Source of the DNA: Wyeomyia smithii
Taxonomy: Eukaryota > Arthropoda > Insecta > Diptera > Culicidae
DNA length: 64,000 bases
Direction of reading: 5' to 3'
Assembly (NCBI RefSeq): GCF_029784165.1
Contig: NC_073696.1
Location: 50,413,315-50,477,314 of the forward strand
The translations under genes and the position numbers were made by a program. This document shows, in pieces, positions 35,050-47,905 of the stretch. Under the pieces are notes generated by a model. That model saw only the letters and a list, made by a program, of their open reading frames with translations. It was not told the DNA's origin and made no database searches. The first letter of the stretch is position 1, and every line of letters begins with the position of its first letter.

Positions 35050-35830
35050 TGAATCAATGAGAGAAGTTTAGGTCAAAGTCTCTGTTCGCGGCAATGCAAA
35101 AGCTGCTCACTCCAGACTTTAAATAGTTCGGCTGGGATGCCGTCCTTTCCAGTTGTTTTATAGTTTTTTTGCTCTTTTCAAGCTTTCTTGATCTTATGCA
35201 AGCCGTTTCTCCAGTCCGTTCATAAACCTTCCGCTTGTACTCAACAGCAACTCCGTCAGCTGACAACCGCTGAATGTTCAGTCGTATCTTTCTCGAATGT
35301 TTCAACTAAATAGTATACGTCCATCAGCCGGGCGACTCTGAGTCGACGTTCGCCAACCAACTATTGGACATGAAAACTATTCTTGTCCAACTCATCCGTT
35401 TGAGTCTTCGGTGAAGATCTTTACATCATGTTTTGGGCATTTTCCATATGTTTTATCAAGGACCTCACCGAACTCCCCTTCAAGTCATAGGATTTCGTTT
35501 GTCGGTGCATATATATTGTTAAGACTGTATATGAATCTGCCCTTGATCCCAACACACAAAACAGTCACTAATGGGTCTCCACCTAATGACCCGATTGGTC
35601 TGTTTTCATCGTATGACGAAACCGACACTTTGTTCATCTCGATAAGCAGCCACTGTAGTACATTTGGTATTTTAAAGTTGTTCCCTCGATAGGATTTACC
35701 GCTCGGTACTCACATTCATCCGTCTTCGGCGACTGCACTTCTTGGATGGCTACAACTTCCACCTTCACATTTCACAGTTCTAAGATGCCCACGCGTGCCG
35801 GTGCGAGTTGAGTTCCGATGCTCCAAGTAT
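35050..35830 (-). pseudogene. LINE endonuclease fragment
   Basis: Read from 35830 downward, it starts in the apurinic-type endonuclease (KVEVVAIQEVQSPKTDECEY, with the conserved Q-E pair) and ends in the linker IRLNIQRLSADGVAVEYKRK near 35250, which is shared with the other LINE copies. Many frameshifts. It lies downstream of the next fragment in the same direction, so two partial copies stand head to tail. Confidence 0.6.
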
Positions 35831-36088
35831 CGACTTTCCTATTATTGTTCCTTTTCGTTCGCCTGATTCGATGCCGATTGTTTCGATTCGTATTTACTTC
35901 TGAATTATATGTTGTAGGAGGCATTCAACATTCAAGATTCCCACTGGGGTTGGGACCCGATCTTCACTAATGCACACACACCATTTTCCAGTTACTCACC
36001 GAGAATTGTAGGTAGTACTTTTCGCTCGAAAATTCCGGAAGCTTTCCGGTCTACCTCCTTCAACGTCCGTAGAGGGCCACCGGAAGGA

Positions 36089-37460
36089 TCAGCGTTTTAT
36101 ACAAATCGAATTTCGTCGGTGTATGCAAGTTGCGGGACCTGTACTGATTCCGCAGCCCGTAAAAGGTCCTATTCTCTTCAGAGGCACAAGAGCCTTCTTC
36201 AAGCCCTGCGATCGATTCCTGTGATATTTATATCTTGCGCAAAGCCAAGCAGCATATGCGACCGTGTGATGGTATTGTCGTTTTTCTGCACACCTCCTTC
36301 GCTCATTCGAGTGCAATGTTGAACAGTGAATTCGACAGCTGACACTTCGTCTGCAGTCCGAATACTTGATTACGAGCCATCCAGCGTTGCACGTATCAGC
36401 CTTATCAGTTTCGCTGAAAAACCATTTTCGAGCATTAACTGCCACAACTCATTTCTATTAACCGAATCGTACACTGCCTTGAAATCAATGAACGGGTGGT
36501 TAAACTCCCGTAATTTATCCAGGATCGTCCGAAGAGTAAACATCTGATCGACGAAGAACTCCTCAAGCGGCCTCAGGCTGTTGAACAGGATACGCGACAG
36601 CATTTTGTAAAGGTTGGTCCCTCTGTAGTTGGCGCACACTAGTCTGTGTCTTTTCTTGCAGACTGGGCATATGAGGCCATCCGACCAACTAGTAGGCAAT
36701 TCTTCCTCCTACCATATCCTTTGAAAACATGGTGGATCAATTTATATGGCAGTTCACTTTCATGTTTGAAAAGTTCGACCGGGATCTCGTCCTTCCCAGA
36801 AGCTTTACTATTCTTCAGCTCGCTCAGAGCCTTCTCAACCTGATCCAGTGTTGGTGTGGTGGTTCCTCAGCTTTATCGTCGTCGTCTACGTTTATGCTGC
36901 TTCTCGATATGTTTTCATTATCGCCGTTCAACAAATCTTCGAAGTGCTTCTTCCATCTGGCTACCACCATTGTTTTGTCAGCAAATTTCCCCCGTCATTG
37001 AACATGGCGAGCACTGGTGCATTCTTGTGCCGCGTGCCATTGGCAGTTGCATAAAACCTCCGCATATCATTCTGATCCATTATTTTTTGCGCTTCAACTA
37101 TCACACTTTCTGCGTGCTGCCTTTTCTTCTAGCGGTGGATTCGTTTCTCTTTCACCCTTGCCCCCTCTTGTTAGTCGGGTACCAGACACTAGATTTCGGC
37201 TTCTGGTAGCATTTTTCTCGACCATCATTTGCTGCCCCTCCTCATCAAACCAGCTGTTTCGTTGGCGTCGCTGAGCAGTACCTACCACCTCTTGCACTAT
37301 TGTAGCCACAGTTCCATGGATAGACTCCCATAAGCTGTTGCTGTTGCCAGTTACGTTGATTTCTCCTATCCTCTCATCTAACTTCTGGCGGTACTCTGCA
37401 GCTACCCCTTTAGCTGATAAGCGTTGGATATTGAAACGCATCATTCTGTTGTTTCTTGAA
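36089..37460 (-). pseudogene. LINE linker and reverse transcriptase fragment
   Basis: From 37444 the linker reads FNIQRLSAKGVAAEYRQKLD and LWESIHGTVATIVQEVVG, then (near 36980) NLLTDKTMVVARWKKHFEDL, then the RT core from 36699: SWSDGLICPVCKKRHRLVCA, KMLSRILFNSLRPLEEFFVD, HPFIDFKAVYDSVNRNELWQ and SAKLIRLIRATLDGS. The catalytic second-Asp block is not intact. Frameshifted and truncated; same family as 50490-52300 and 58935-63190. Confidence 0.8.
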
Positions 37461-38628
37461 CTCGTGACGCTGGATAATCGCGCCAGAATTTTTGCAACTA
37501 AGAGATAGAATGATCCATAACGAATTCATTTACTCATTGATTAGAAAAAAAATAGGAGCTCCGCCAACTATTTTGGCTTAAAAAAGTTCTCCGCCGAGCA
37601 AAACGTCTGGAAACCCCTGCTCTAGTAAGTTGCGCTCGTTTTGACATTTAGCAGCTGTGTTGCCAAAATAAGCATCCAGTGTACATACTGAAATAACATT
37701 CATAATTTTCGTTCAGTGTTAACTTTGACCTTGCACAGACAGTTTTCTATAACTAATTTATGAATATAATATAATTATATTATGTTCTGCAAACTTTATT
37801 TTCAAAATGTCGAAAGCCAATGAAAACTTGGCTACCATGAACATTCTGATCGCTTAGCTGAGATGAATTTCATTGAACTTTTAAAACAACAGCTTCATCT
37901 ATACCATACAAGTCTCCGGGAATGGAGGGAATATTGCCTGTTATGCTCCGAAAGAGCAAGCAACTATTTTTTCTACGGAGTTTGATACTAAGTTTTATAC
38001 CTTTTAGTTGGAGAAAAACTAGAGTCATTCTCATACAAAAAGCCGGGATTGGACAACACCGAATGCCTTCTGGCCAATTAATTCCACATCTTTTTTTTTT
38101 TAAATTATGGAAAACTAATTGATCATCTTTTAAAAACAGTTTATATGGAAGCTAATTAAATAAATTTCAAAACCAACAAATTACGCATGCTAGAGAGAGA
38201 AATGGGAAAATCCCTTCAAGTCAATGAAGTTTCCCTGGCAGCTTTTCTTGATATTGAGGGAGCATTTGATAATGCAGCTCAAAAACTCTATGCAAACAGT
38301 TTTGAAAAGGCACGATGCCCTCAAGGCGGAATTTCACCACCCTTATTGTGGTCACTAGTCGTCGACGACCTTCTTCAAATGTCCTGTTGCCATGAATCTT
38401 ACAGCTCAATGGTGCAGGCGAGAGGGCTTGAGTGTATATCCCTCCGAACCAACAATTATCCCTTTCACTCAAAAAAGAAAATACATTATTCCTAATCAGC
38501 GGCTAAAGGGAACGAAAAGCCAAATATTTGAGCATCATACTTGACCAGAAACATAACTTGAACACTCAGATCGAACAAAGAACAATTAAGGCTACGAACG
38601 CTCTATGGCGTATGAATTAAACCTTAGT

Positions 38629-40224
38629 AATTCGCTTAGAAGTAGTGCTCAAAAGTTACGTCTTTTTGAAAAAAAAAAACCTCCGTGTAAAATTTCAGGT
38701 CAATTGAACCTTGGAAAAACGTACCTCAAAGCGGACAAAGTTTAATTTTTTTGATCGATGTAAAAAATGCACAGGCAAAAATTGAATTGTCAATATCGAT
38801 TTTTTTATGCCAGATGTCTTAGATACGTCGAGATTTGTTGTTATCTCGAAAAAAAAAATCGACTTTCTAGGACTCTGAAAAGCTTCGAGCTTGATGACGC
38901 CAATGGAATATGTGGGAATAATTTGATCTTCAAAGTTCGCTTCTTTCTTTTTTTTCGTATAATAATTTATTACATAAGCATCTTATCTACATGCAAAAGA
39001 TATTGAAACTACTTATAGCACAAAATGTGTGCGTTTATGGTTATTAGGGTGGGGAATCGTTATATGGAAAAAACGAAATTTGATAGCACAAAGCCAGAAC
39101 CAAGTTTTTTTTTCTGTTTGGGGACCCAAACAATCCTGAATTTATTGCAAGTCGATTGGTTTTGTCTCCGCTTGGCGCATTGCGTTTTAAATTTATATGG
39201 AGATTTGTATGGAAAAAACAACTTTTTTGCATTTTCCATTCTAAAGAGCTCAAAATGGCTCAAACCATAGGTTTCATAAAACTTCAAACGGTAGGTTTTT
39301 TGATGCCCAACAACTTGGCCGAAGACACTAAAGAGCTAGGGTGAGCCAAAAAAAATACTAGAGCTGTTCAAAGTTGAGTGTGTCGAAATTTATGTTGCAA
39401 ACCATTTTTTCTGCCAACACTGCCAGTGTATCGGCGTCAGTCAGAAACACGTTGTAGATTCTATCTACGCCTAGAATGTTGACCTAAATTTGTTTACTTG
39501 ATCCAGCTGAGTGTATAAACTCGTTACGACAGGTTACTTCTGATGGGAATCCTTCTGACGCCGGTACATTGGTAATGTTGGCAGAAAAGAAGATTTTCTG
39601 CATTTAAACCGACATACTCAACTTTGAACAGCTATAGCTCTTCTTAGGGATATCCTAGCTCTTTTGTGTCTTCTACAAAGTTGTTAGGCATCTAAAATAC
39701 TATACTTTTACATAATGTAGTGCATTATTAGAGCGTTATTGAGCTCTCTAGAAAGGTAAATGCAAAAAAGTAGGTTTTCCCATATAAATTTTCATACAAA
39801 TTTGAAATGCAATGCGCCAAGCGGAGACAAGACCAATCGATTTCAGGTAGGTTTAGGGTTGTTTGGGATCCCAAAAGGAACCAAAAAAACTTGGTTCTGG
39901 AAAATCGATCATTTTTCCCCACCCTAATGGTTATTTCTATTTTTCTCTCTCTTGAACTTTTATTTTAAAAGGAACTAAGAGAAAACCCAAAGTGCTTCTT
40001 AATTATTTTCCTATTATTCCATCTTAATATTCGTAACTTTCTTTAGAAGTAGTGCCAAGAGTTTCGTCTTTTCGAAAAAACTACCCATTCAAAACTACAG
40101 ATCTGTCGGTGAAACTTTGACCATGTGACGAGGTACGTGTTCTTAAGATCCGATTGAGCTGAAATTTTGCATAGAGACTTTTTTCGAGATGACGAAACTT
40201 TTAAGCACTACTTCTAAGCGAATT
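38629..40224. mobile_element. Inverted-repeat element inside the LINE
   Basis: AATTCGCTTAGAAGTAGTGC at 38629-38648 is the complement of 40205-40224, and similarity continues inward (AAAAGTTACGTC; AAATTTCAG). It interrupts the LINE between its ATNALW and KNWGLKP motifs. It contains a second complete element at 39045-39926. Homology on the right may run on to about 40252. Confidence 0.7.
39045..39926. mobile_element. 882-bp foldback transposon with perfect 8-bp TSD
   Basis: Ends TAGGGTGGGGA and complement are flanked by identical ATGGTTAT (39037-39044, 39927-39934). The arms are long, about 330 bases, sharing CCGCTTGGCGCATTG and GAGCTGTTCAAAGTTGAGT with their inverted partners. The central 150 bases are not inverted. 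No ORF. Confidence 0.88.
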
Positions 40225-41349
40225 CCGGAAAGTCGGTTTTCATTGCCATCCTAGTGTGCAGCCATTCTAAAAAACTGGGGTCTTAAACCCAGCATAATAT
40301 TTTGGATATATATAGCAATAATAATGACCTGCCCTCGTTAGTTTAGTGAACCAAACATACTGAAACCATCCACTAAAGCTAAGCTTGGTTAACTAGGAGC
40401 GGCAAAAGCGCTCTCAGGCTTAATCGTCAGGCTAACCTAAAAAAAGAAGATTCAACGCAACACCTAAGAATACTGAAAGATTTTTATTTATATAATGTAG
40501 AAAACAGCGGAGATAGGGTAAAAATGAAACCAAATTTCGAAATTGCCTAAAGAATATGAGATACAGAACGAGAAACTTGAAGAAATTTCTCTCCGTGGGA
40601 CACAGGGCAACAGTATCTAGGCGGAAATATGTGCAATAAATAAAACGTGTCTGGAAAGAAATTACCGACACGCACTTAAAGCCTTGAATTCTCTTTTCAG
40701 TCACCTAAAACTAATGTGAGTATGCTTCTTATTTATCGCTCCGACAGCTGGCTAAATAAACTAGGTTAATTTATACTAGGTTCCTGGTTACAGTGCAATG
40801 GAATCGAAGGTAACGAGATGGTTGACTCACTAGCTAGACGAAGATCATCCAGTAACTTTGTTTGTGCTTTTTAAGCTGAACTCAGTGAATTCTAAGAGAC
40901 AAATCGCGAGAAGAGCTTCGCGCTATTTTGACCCAATAACAAAGGCATTCACAGGTCTACTTACAGGACACTGTCCGAGTATGTGTCACCTAAAAACTAG
41001 TCAAGCTTGATGACGGGCAGCGGCAAGCGGAATCTCGGAACGCTTACTCTGCGATGCCGAGTAATGCATATTGCGTATCTTCGGTAAAAGGCTTGGTAGC
41101 ACCTGCCGATATTGGGTTACAAGGATTACTATGTTAATCATAGCGTGGTAGCATCTCTTCCATTTTTTTTGGTATGAACTCCACTACGACCAGCAATTTT
41201 TTGATCTTTTGTGGCATTGCCCGGACGTTATTTGCTGTTCGCACTTTTTTGCATCCTTAGCGAACTTTTAGACCAGTGGTTATTAAGTCTGGAGAGAACT
41301 TTTTGTGTGAAGAATAAACCCATACTTAAAGTTCTTTTGTTACCGAATG

Positions 41350-41425
41350 ACTTGGCTCTACTAAGATTCGAACCTATCACCACTCGCTTGTCAAAGCGGA
41401 CTCTGTAACCTTGCCGCTACGAAGC
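41350..41425 (-). repeat. tRNA-like SINE head
   Basis: On the minus strand TAGCGGCAAGGTTACAGAG is followed by GGTTCGAATCT, a B box with one mismatch. No complete cloverleaf or terminator was found; the related copy at 46395-46475 suggests a SINE rather than a tRNA gene. Confidence 0.5.
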
Positions 41426-41447
41426 TCTACAAATCTCTTCCTTTATT

Positions 41448-42010
41448 TCAGTATCGAATGTAATCCTCCAATCGTCTTGGTGATTTCGAGTGTATTACTG
41501 GGCGAGGTGTGGCCTCATCATTTCTTCGAAGAATTTCTATAAGTGTTGATGCAACGATTATCAGTGAAGTCGTCCACATTGTTTCGTCCAGGCTTTCGGC
41601 GGAATCAATGAAATGGCAATGGAAATTGCTCGACTTGGACCGGAGCTGGTGGATGGTTCTGGATTCAAATTCGCTTGATGACTGATAGTGTCGAGTGATT
41701 GCTGTCATTGTACCTAGTGCGTAGTTGAATTGCATGGAAACGAATGACTACCTTGATCCAGTAGAACATTGAGACCTTCCCAAATACTTCAATGATAGGT
41801 ACAGATTTCCATCTTAAAGTTTTGGCGTTCTTGTGGACCTTGGAGTATACTATTGCTCCAGCAGTTAGAGTTGTAGCGCAAGGTGAATGCGAAGTTGACG
41901 TCGGCTGGGCTTGATGGATTCTCTTTGGACGAAGCAAATCAAGAGTAGTCCTCATTGGTCTGCTTGAATATGTCACTGGAAAATTGCCTTCGATGCCGAC
42001 CGCAGCAACT
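41448..42010 (-). pseudogene. Ty3/gypsy-like pol 3' end (integrase C terminus)
   Basis: Translation from 41976 gives RPMRTTLDLLRP, then TLTAGAIVYSKVHKNAKTLR and VPIIEVFGKVSMFYWIKVV, resembling the chromodomain-like tail after retroviral-type integrases, then QLRTRYNDSNHS. The next frame ends SPRRLEDYIRY, a usual end for such pols. At least one frameshift. No LTRs were identified. Confidence 0.55.
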
Positions 42011-44340
42011 ACGAGTTATTCATCTGGTTTCTCGTGTTTGTCGATCAACCGGAAGAGAACGTCTGCATATTTGAACTGGTCAGTTGTGTGGAGTGGAATT
42101 CCTTTCTTGGATTCCATCCTCGCCGCCAAAATGTTACATATGAAAGTGTTCACACTATAGACTATTTGTCAAGGAACGTTTGGAAACTTGAACAGTTGTT
42201 AATTCATACATAATTAGGTAGGCAATGAGAAACTGATAGGGATTTGAAGAGGTGCTACCTTTTCGCACCATAAAAATTATTGAAATGAAAAAAATAATTG
42301 AATAAAGTTTTGGAACAGCTTGATAAAAGCTATTTTAATGTGGATGATTTTTTAACTTCAATATGGCGTTTTTTATGCTATCGGATAAATACTATCATCA
42401 CTTCGAAAATAGTTTAGGTGACGGATAAAACATGATTTTTGCCATTATCATTCTTAGAATCGGTCAAGCAAATTACCTCATCTTTTTAAAACAATCGATT
42501 TAAAACGAAATTTGCGATCGATGAACGTCAAAATTTAAAACCTAAAAATTATTTCATGACAGTCCCATTTTCAGGTTCGAATTCTTCGTCACAACATAAC
42601 CAGATTCTCTAAATTGTATTCCACCATGAATCCTGCCATTACCACCTATGCGTTCCCTCATGCAAATTGAAAAATGAACTAGAATTCCATTATATTCCTT
42701 CCCTAGCATTCTGATACAAACAATTTGTCTCGTTTTGACATTCATTAGTCACTGCTATGTGAATCATTTACGAAAGAATCATTTACGAAAGAGCTTTCTG
42801 CATAATAACCATCTCTAACAACTCTCTGCCTTGTTTCTTGTGTTTTACCTTTTCGCAATTAATTCACACGGACAATTTTTACAACCTATTGAAACATTTC
42901 TCTCGCGAGCTTCGCTACCGCCAGAAGAATGAACTTCTCTGTATATTCGCTATCCCCACTAGCCACTTAACGCGAAAATCTTCACCGTTTTGTTTTCTCT
43001 TTCTCTTTGAATTTTCTCTTCTAGTTTTCCTCCTGTTTCCAACCATTTCCGCACCATCAGAGACAGATGACAGTTTAGAGTGCTAAGTGAGAGACGCGGG
43101 TGAAAATTTGCACGAGTGCCGCAGCACCGAATTTGCTCGCTACCACACACACCCGGGCCCATCTTGAATTATGCGGTTAAAATTTATGATCTGTACGCTG
43201 TCGTGTCTCATTCTGGCCTCTAGCCTGCACGCCGAATCGCGGTCAGCGGTCTCGGAAAAAAAAAGACAAACGGTAAATCCGTGAGAATAATCTATTTATA
43301 CTACCGGCCTGTCTCACCTTTCAATTCAATTCACGATTATTCGCGTTGCATTTACGCCTTCTGGTAGCCCGTGCTTTCTTGTGTGTGTTTCCTTGTATTT
43401 TTTTGTTAGAAACATTATTGTGCAATAACACCTGTCAATGCCGTGTCCACGGTATTGCGTGCATACATTTTATAAAAATATGAAACGTAACCTCGGTTTC
43501 TCTGTTGAATATGCAAGCATCAGGCATCCCTCAAACAATAAATTACCAGAAGGAATTTTTTTTTTTTTCAAATATCAAACGATAACCTAAAAGACATTTA
43601 ACCGGTTCTGCCAAAATAACCAAACTGGCTTAAAATTAAACGACAAATTAAAGTCCGATAGCAGAGGCAGTGTCAAGTTGCGTTGGGGCAGAAAAATCAT
43701 TTTTACCTGTTCTAATCCACCTTAACAATATTTTGTGACTAAAAGCAGCTAATCAGAGAAGTTCCGTACCGGCTGTCTAATATCAAACTGCGGGAGTTCT
43801 CAGTGTGTGTATCTCTGAAATGTTATCACGCTTATGGATGCCTAACAGCAAGTTAACAGTGCTAACAAAAATTAATTAACACATCGATTTATAACATCTG
43901 CTACAACATGTGGATGCGAATATCGAGCTGGCACAGGTGAGGTCTTCTTTAGGCGCATCTTTTGCACTATTGCAGTATTCAAGCGGTGCTAGAAATAACA
44001 CCTGAACGCGTATACCGAAATTATTCGTTCGATTCATCGATTTCATCACAATAACACACACGCCATAAGTCATTTGCTTTCGCCCCAGCTTCGCAGTAAT
44101 TTTTCGCTTCTAGTGCTATTCAACTTGAAACCTCACACCTTTGAGCCATTTACTCAACGATGATCTAAAACTCCATCCCTAGACAAACCATAATCCAGTA
44201 ATCCTAACAGTCCTAACCAACCGCAATGTGGATGGTCTCCTCCACAGGGCGCCCCCAACTTAACAAGCAAATGCAATATGCGTGTGTGTGTTAGCTGTTT
44301 TTATAATGCCAAACTATCTTAGTCTCTATCCTTGTTCCAG
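42011..44340. other. No certain feature
   Basis: Mostly AT-rich. From 42000 to 42120 the minus strand reads RMESKKGIPLHTTDQFKYAD, possibly part of the neighbouring gypsy remnant. The rest shows only short ORFs. Confidence 0.3.
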
Positions 44341-44341
44341 G

Positions 44342-44501
44342 TCAGACAGTTTTGAGGAACCCGATGGCACTGCCTGCTGCCGTGCTACTGGTTCCATACT
44401 ACTGCCCGCCGGGACACGGAACCGCGTCTCCCTTCCCCAGTACATTCACGCAGCGCGGGGGACATCGCGTGCCATCACTCTTCCCATCTCTATCCCGTAC
44501 C
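44342..44501 (+). other. Possible internal exon of an unknown gene
   Basis: A GC-rich block lies between a good 3' splice site (CTATCCTTGTTCCAG, ending 44341) and a near-perfect donor GTGAGT at 44502. One frame is open throughout (SDSFEEPDGTACCRATGSIL...), as is a second (MALPAAVLLVPYYCPPGHGT...). Neither resembles a protein I know. It may join the candidate terminal exon at 56494. Confidence 0.3.
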
Positions 44502-44506
44502 CGTGA

Positions 44507-46390
44507 GTGAGTGCCATGTGAAGTGCTTTACGCGTCCGTGTATTTCACAAGTCATCGAATCAAATCGTATATAACAATCTAGTGAGTTGGTGCAAGGTCT
44601 GATTGTAAGAGAGAGAAAGAAAGAGAAGTATGTATGCATGTTAGGAAGCATACGAAAGCCGCTTCAGTTATGTTTTATAGAGTTTAATGAAGACAAGTTT
44701 TAATATTCTATTAAGTAGTTATTTAAATTGATATGATATACAATACAGTAGAAACTGGTACACAATTGTTAGATAAATTATTGCAGCAAATTACCAAGTG
44801 AACGATACATATAAAATTGAACGTGAACAATGTGAATAGAGTTTAGCTATCGTTGAAAAAGGACACGTACTTCACCAACTGAACCACTGCTGGACACGAA
44901 TCTGAGATGAGAGTGGATTCTGGAACGACTGTTATTTTCTCTAAGTAAACAAGGTGAGTGCGACACGCTTGTGTGAAATTTAGTTCATAGGAACTGTAAT
45001 GGATAAGTCTACTTCTTTTTTAAAATTGCAAAGTTCGGAAAAACTACCACTTCATTCACATGTCTCACATATTTCTTACAAAAACAGACGATGTTTTCAA
45101 TTACCAAACATCGGTTATTTCAAAGAAACACTACAAAAATGTTCACAATTAGGAAGACCGCGTCTGTAGAAGTAGCATATTCTTCATTCAACACAATAAG
45201 CAAACGCAGCTAAATGCTTACCGATTAAAAATAACAACACAGGACAAAATATCGCATTAAGTCGATTGCCTTAATGTAGAGTTGGTTGAGTTTGATATTT
45301 TTTAAACTCGTACTTGACACAGATTTTTTTTATGAAACCCGAACCCCAATTTTTTTCTCGATCAAACCCGAGTCCGATCTGAACCCGAAAATTTAATTTC
45401 TTTTATTATTTCTTTCGTTAGCAGAGATACATGCATTTTGGTTATTTTGAAATTATCCTTCAAAACTTTGTTTTAATTTTCATACAAACTGTGAGCCAAA
45501 TTTGGAATCAGTTTTATCTTTAGTCTCATCCATCTATGGAACCACTTTTAGCTATATTTGGAATCAATTTCTGCTTTGCTCTTTCGTAGGCATTTTGGGA
45601 TTAAGTTGATGCAGGTTTCATGATGTAGGTTTTTACTTTACTGTTCACAGTAAACAGTATTTTACAGATCTTTGCTAAACATGCTGAATTAAACTAAAAT
45701 GAAGTGAATTTTATAGCTACGTTTACTGTTGAGTTACATTTTTTATGTTTAATTACGCAACAAAACACTTTCCACCCGTTCTTTGTAGAAAAAAGAACCA
45801 CGTTGATCAAGAGGGGAAAAGGGAGGACGTTTTGTCAATGTTCACGACTGTACATCGAGAGGAACGAGAGGGGGGTCTTAAATGACAATTTATCTGTCCA
45901 CGTGGAATGTGAACAGCCCCTTAGTGACTAGTTTGTTCCGGATTTTAATCGAAGCAAGCTTTGAGTGACATGCTTTCCACTCTTTTTTGTACGCTTACTG
46001 CTCCTAGACTCGTTGCTCCTGTCAATATGATCAATAAATATGATTCCCTGGTGAAGTTTCAAGTAAATGTCTCTTTGGCCAGTTTTTATTAGAAGAGGTA
46101 CTTTTTTTTATCGAGAGGAAGTCATCAAGGTTTTGTTTGATTGAACGTAAAACAAGGTCTAGTGGTAACCCTGAGAATAAACCGAACAATTAACATCCCT
46201 ATACCGAGTAACTGTAAAAGACAATGAACTCATATCCTGGGCTTCAAATCTGTTGTGCCCGCTGTCAACTGTCATATAAAAAGTGGCGGTGATATTTTGT
46301 TCACAATTGTGCAGAAATATTTGCCCTTGGAACATTGCGCGATGTTAGCTACCTGAAATAAACCTACATTCAGAGCCGTTGACATCGAAT
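44507..46390. other. No feature seen
   Basis: AT-rich. The stretch at 45490-45640 resembles 18296-18460, a low-grade shared repeat. Confidence 0.3.
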
Positions 46391-46394
46391 GGCC

Positions 46395-46475
46395 TGCATT
46401 TTATCAAGATTCGCACCCGCGACCACCCGCTTGTCGAACCAGACTCTGTTACATTGCAATTAGGAAGCCCCCTAT
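46395..46475 (-). repeat. tRNA-like SINE head, second copy
   Basis: The minus strand reads GTTACATTG (as its complement) around the A-box position and GGTGCGAATCT at the B box, paralleling 41350-41425 (shared CAGAGTC...GACAAGCG). Too degraded to be an active gene. Confidence 0.45.
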
Positions 46476-46967
46476 GCAAATCAGTTATCAGACACTAACA
46501 CGCACAATGTTCACTTGGTAAGCATGGTTTATAGTTTTAAGCGAAGTGAAAATTGGCCAGAACTGACAGAACATAAACGCGCTGGAAAGTCAAATTTTTG
46601 CTAGCTGCTTTTTTTCACTGGTGTGTGCATGTGTGAAACATGTAAGCCAAAGTGAGAAAAATGCGATCCAGAACGTTCGATTTTACTGGATCGAATTAGT
46701 TTTCCTCCCAAGCAAAGTGAAATTTTAGCAGGTTGCATTTTTCACGCTCGTGCAGTTTGTGCTCGTGCAAGTTTGTTTGAGATTTTCACTTCGCTTGGAA
46801 CTTTAAATAGGACTTTATTTTAAAAGCACTAACGAAAATTTCTCCCTTTGATAACAAATTTGCTACCGTAAAAGCGGCTAGCTTTTTACTACTTTATAAC
46901 TTGAATATATAACTCGTTAATGGATTTTTTCTAGGTTTTGCATTTTTACAACGAGTGCTGGATATAC

Positions 46968-47163
46968 GTCCCCCTAGCTGGTCTCGAGGTACGATGCTGG
47001 CCTAACAAGCCAGTTGTCGTAGGTTCAGTGTCAGTAGGATTGTAGCGCTAGCCCCGCAATTGTCCTGTACACTCAACAGTTGGCTGCGAAGTTTGTGTAT
47101 AGTAAACAAAAAGTCAAGTTCCGAATCGGAATGTAGCACCAAGGCTTGGCTTTGCTTTGTTTT
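46968..47163 (+). mobile_element. tRNA-derived SINE (Feilai-like) with perfect 12-bp TSD
   Basis: The tRNA-like head CCTAGCTGGTCTCGAGGTAC is followed by GGCCTAACAAGCCAGTTGTC and a worn B box GTAGGTTCA, then a body ending CTTTGCTTTGTTTT. TGCTGGATATAC flanks both sides (46956-46967, 47164-47175). The head resembles the Feilai-type SINEs of Aedes as I remember them; the family name is tentative. Confidence 0.82.
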
Positions 47164-47175
47164 TGCTGGATATAC

Positions 47176-47865
47176 TAGAATACATGCCCAACTACGGAAT
47201 CCATCAGTATTATTTCAAATATGCTATTGATTTTTTCTGTAACCAGTGACTAGTTTTTCGTTTGCGGGTAACTTTGATAATGCTAAAATAAAAAAGAAAA
47301 CTGTATAAAAGGTTTACATTGTTGTGCCACCCCCTCTCTTTCGAATGGTTTTCGAATTTTTCGTCGATTAATACACTCTTTGTCGGTGTAGATTTTTGGT
47401 GATTTTGGTGATTTTATTTCATTATGTGTGAGGTATCCTATATGAAAATTTGAGATATTACTAAGAAATGTGCCCCTATCGGCATTTTTACCAATGGCGG
47501 TTTGTAAGTGCAAAAACCCATATTGATATATTGCTCTTTAGGTCAGTTATATACGAAACATGTGATTGTTGATTGTTGAAAAACGTTTTTTCACTTTCTG
47601 AAACACCGTGTGACGCCAACAGCCCATAGTTAATGCCTAACACGAATGATAATACCTAAACAACGAAATAGTAGTGAAGCAGTGACTGGTTGTATGTAGC
47701 AACTGAAACCCGTATCTGTACGGACTAGTAATATTAAATTATATATTAAAATATATATTGAATATATATTAAATATTGAATATATATTAAATAAATTAAA
47801 TATTTTCAATATTTACTTCTTAAATTTAGTAGAGTTCAATGGAAACATATGATTTTTTTTTACTG
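47176..47865. other. No feature seen apart from an AT run
   Basis: Simple ATATATTAAATATTG-type repeats at 47733-47810. Confidence 0.4.
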
Positions 47866-47905
47866 AATCAAAGGGTGCCCGCAAGGAAGAGTGATATCCC
47901 CTCCA

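Larger units (their letters stand above)
34910..37619. mobile_element. 2.7-kb hAT-type shell filled with LINE fragments
   Basis: Ends CAGGGGTTCCCA and CAGGGGTTTCCA (complement) are inverted and followed by CTCCGCG/CTCGGCGGAG motifs. Flanks CTTTAGTG (34902-34909) and CTCTAGTA (37620-37627) match at 6 of 8 positions, a worn hAT TSD. The inside is occupied by two minus-strand LINE fragments, not a transposase. Confidence 0.7.
37870..41110 (+). pseudogene. RNase H-bearing LINE (LOA/Lian- or I-like), split by insertions
   Basis: Plus-strand pieces in order: FIPFSWRKTRVILIQKAG near 37990; GKSLQVNEVSLAAFLDIEGA near 38205-38260; CPQGGISPPLLWSLVVDDLL from 38316; then, beyond the insertion at 38629-40224, KNWGLKPSIIFWIY near 40268; and the RNase H motif GIEGNEMVDSLARR at 40800-40841, then GLLTGHCPSMCHLKT near 40960. 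The FADD box is deleted. RT followed by RNase H places it with the LOA/I type; the exact clade is not certain. Dead by many frameshifts. Confidence 0.8.
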
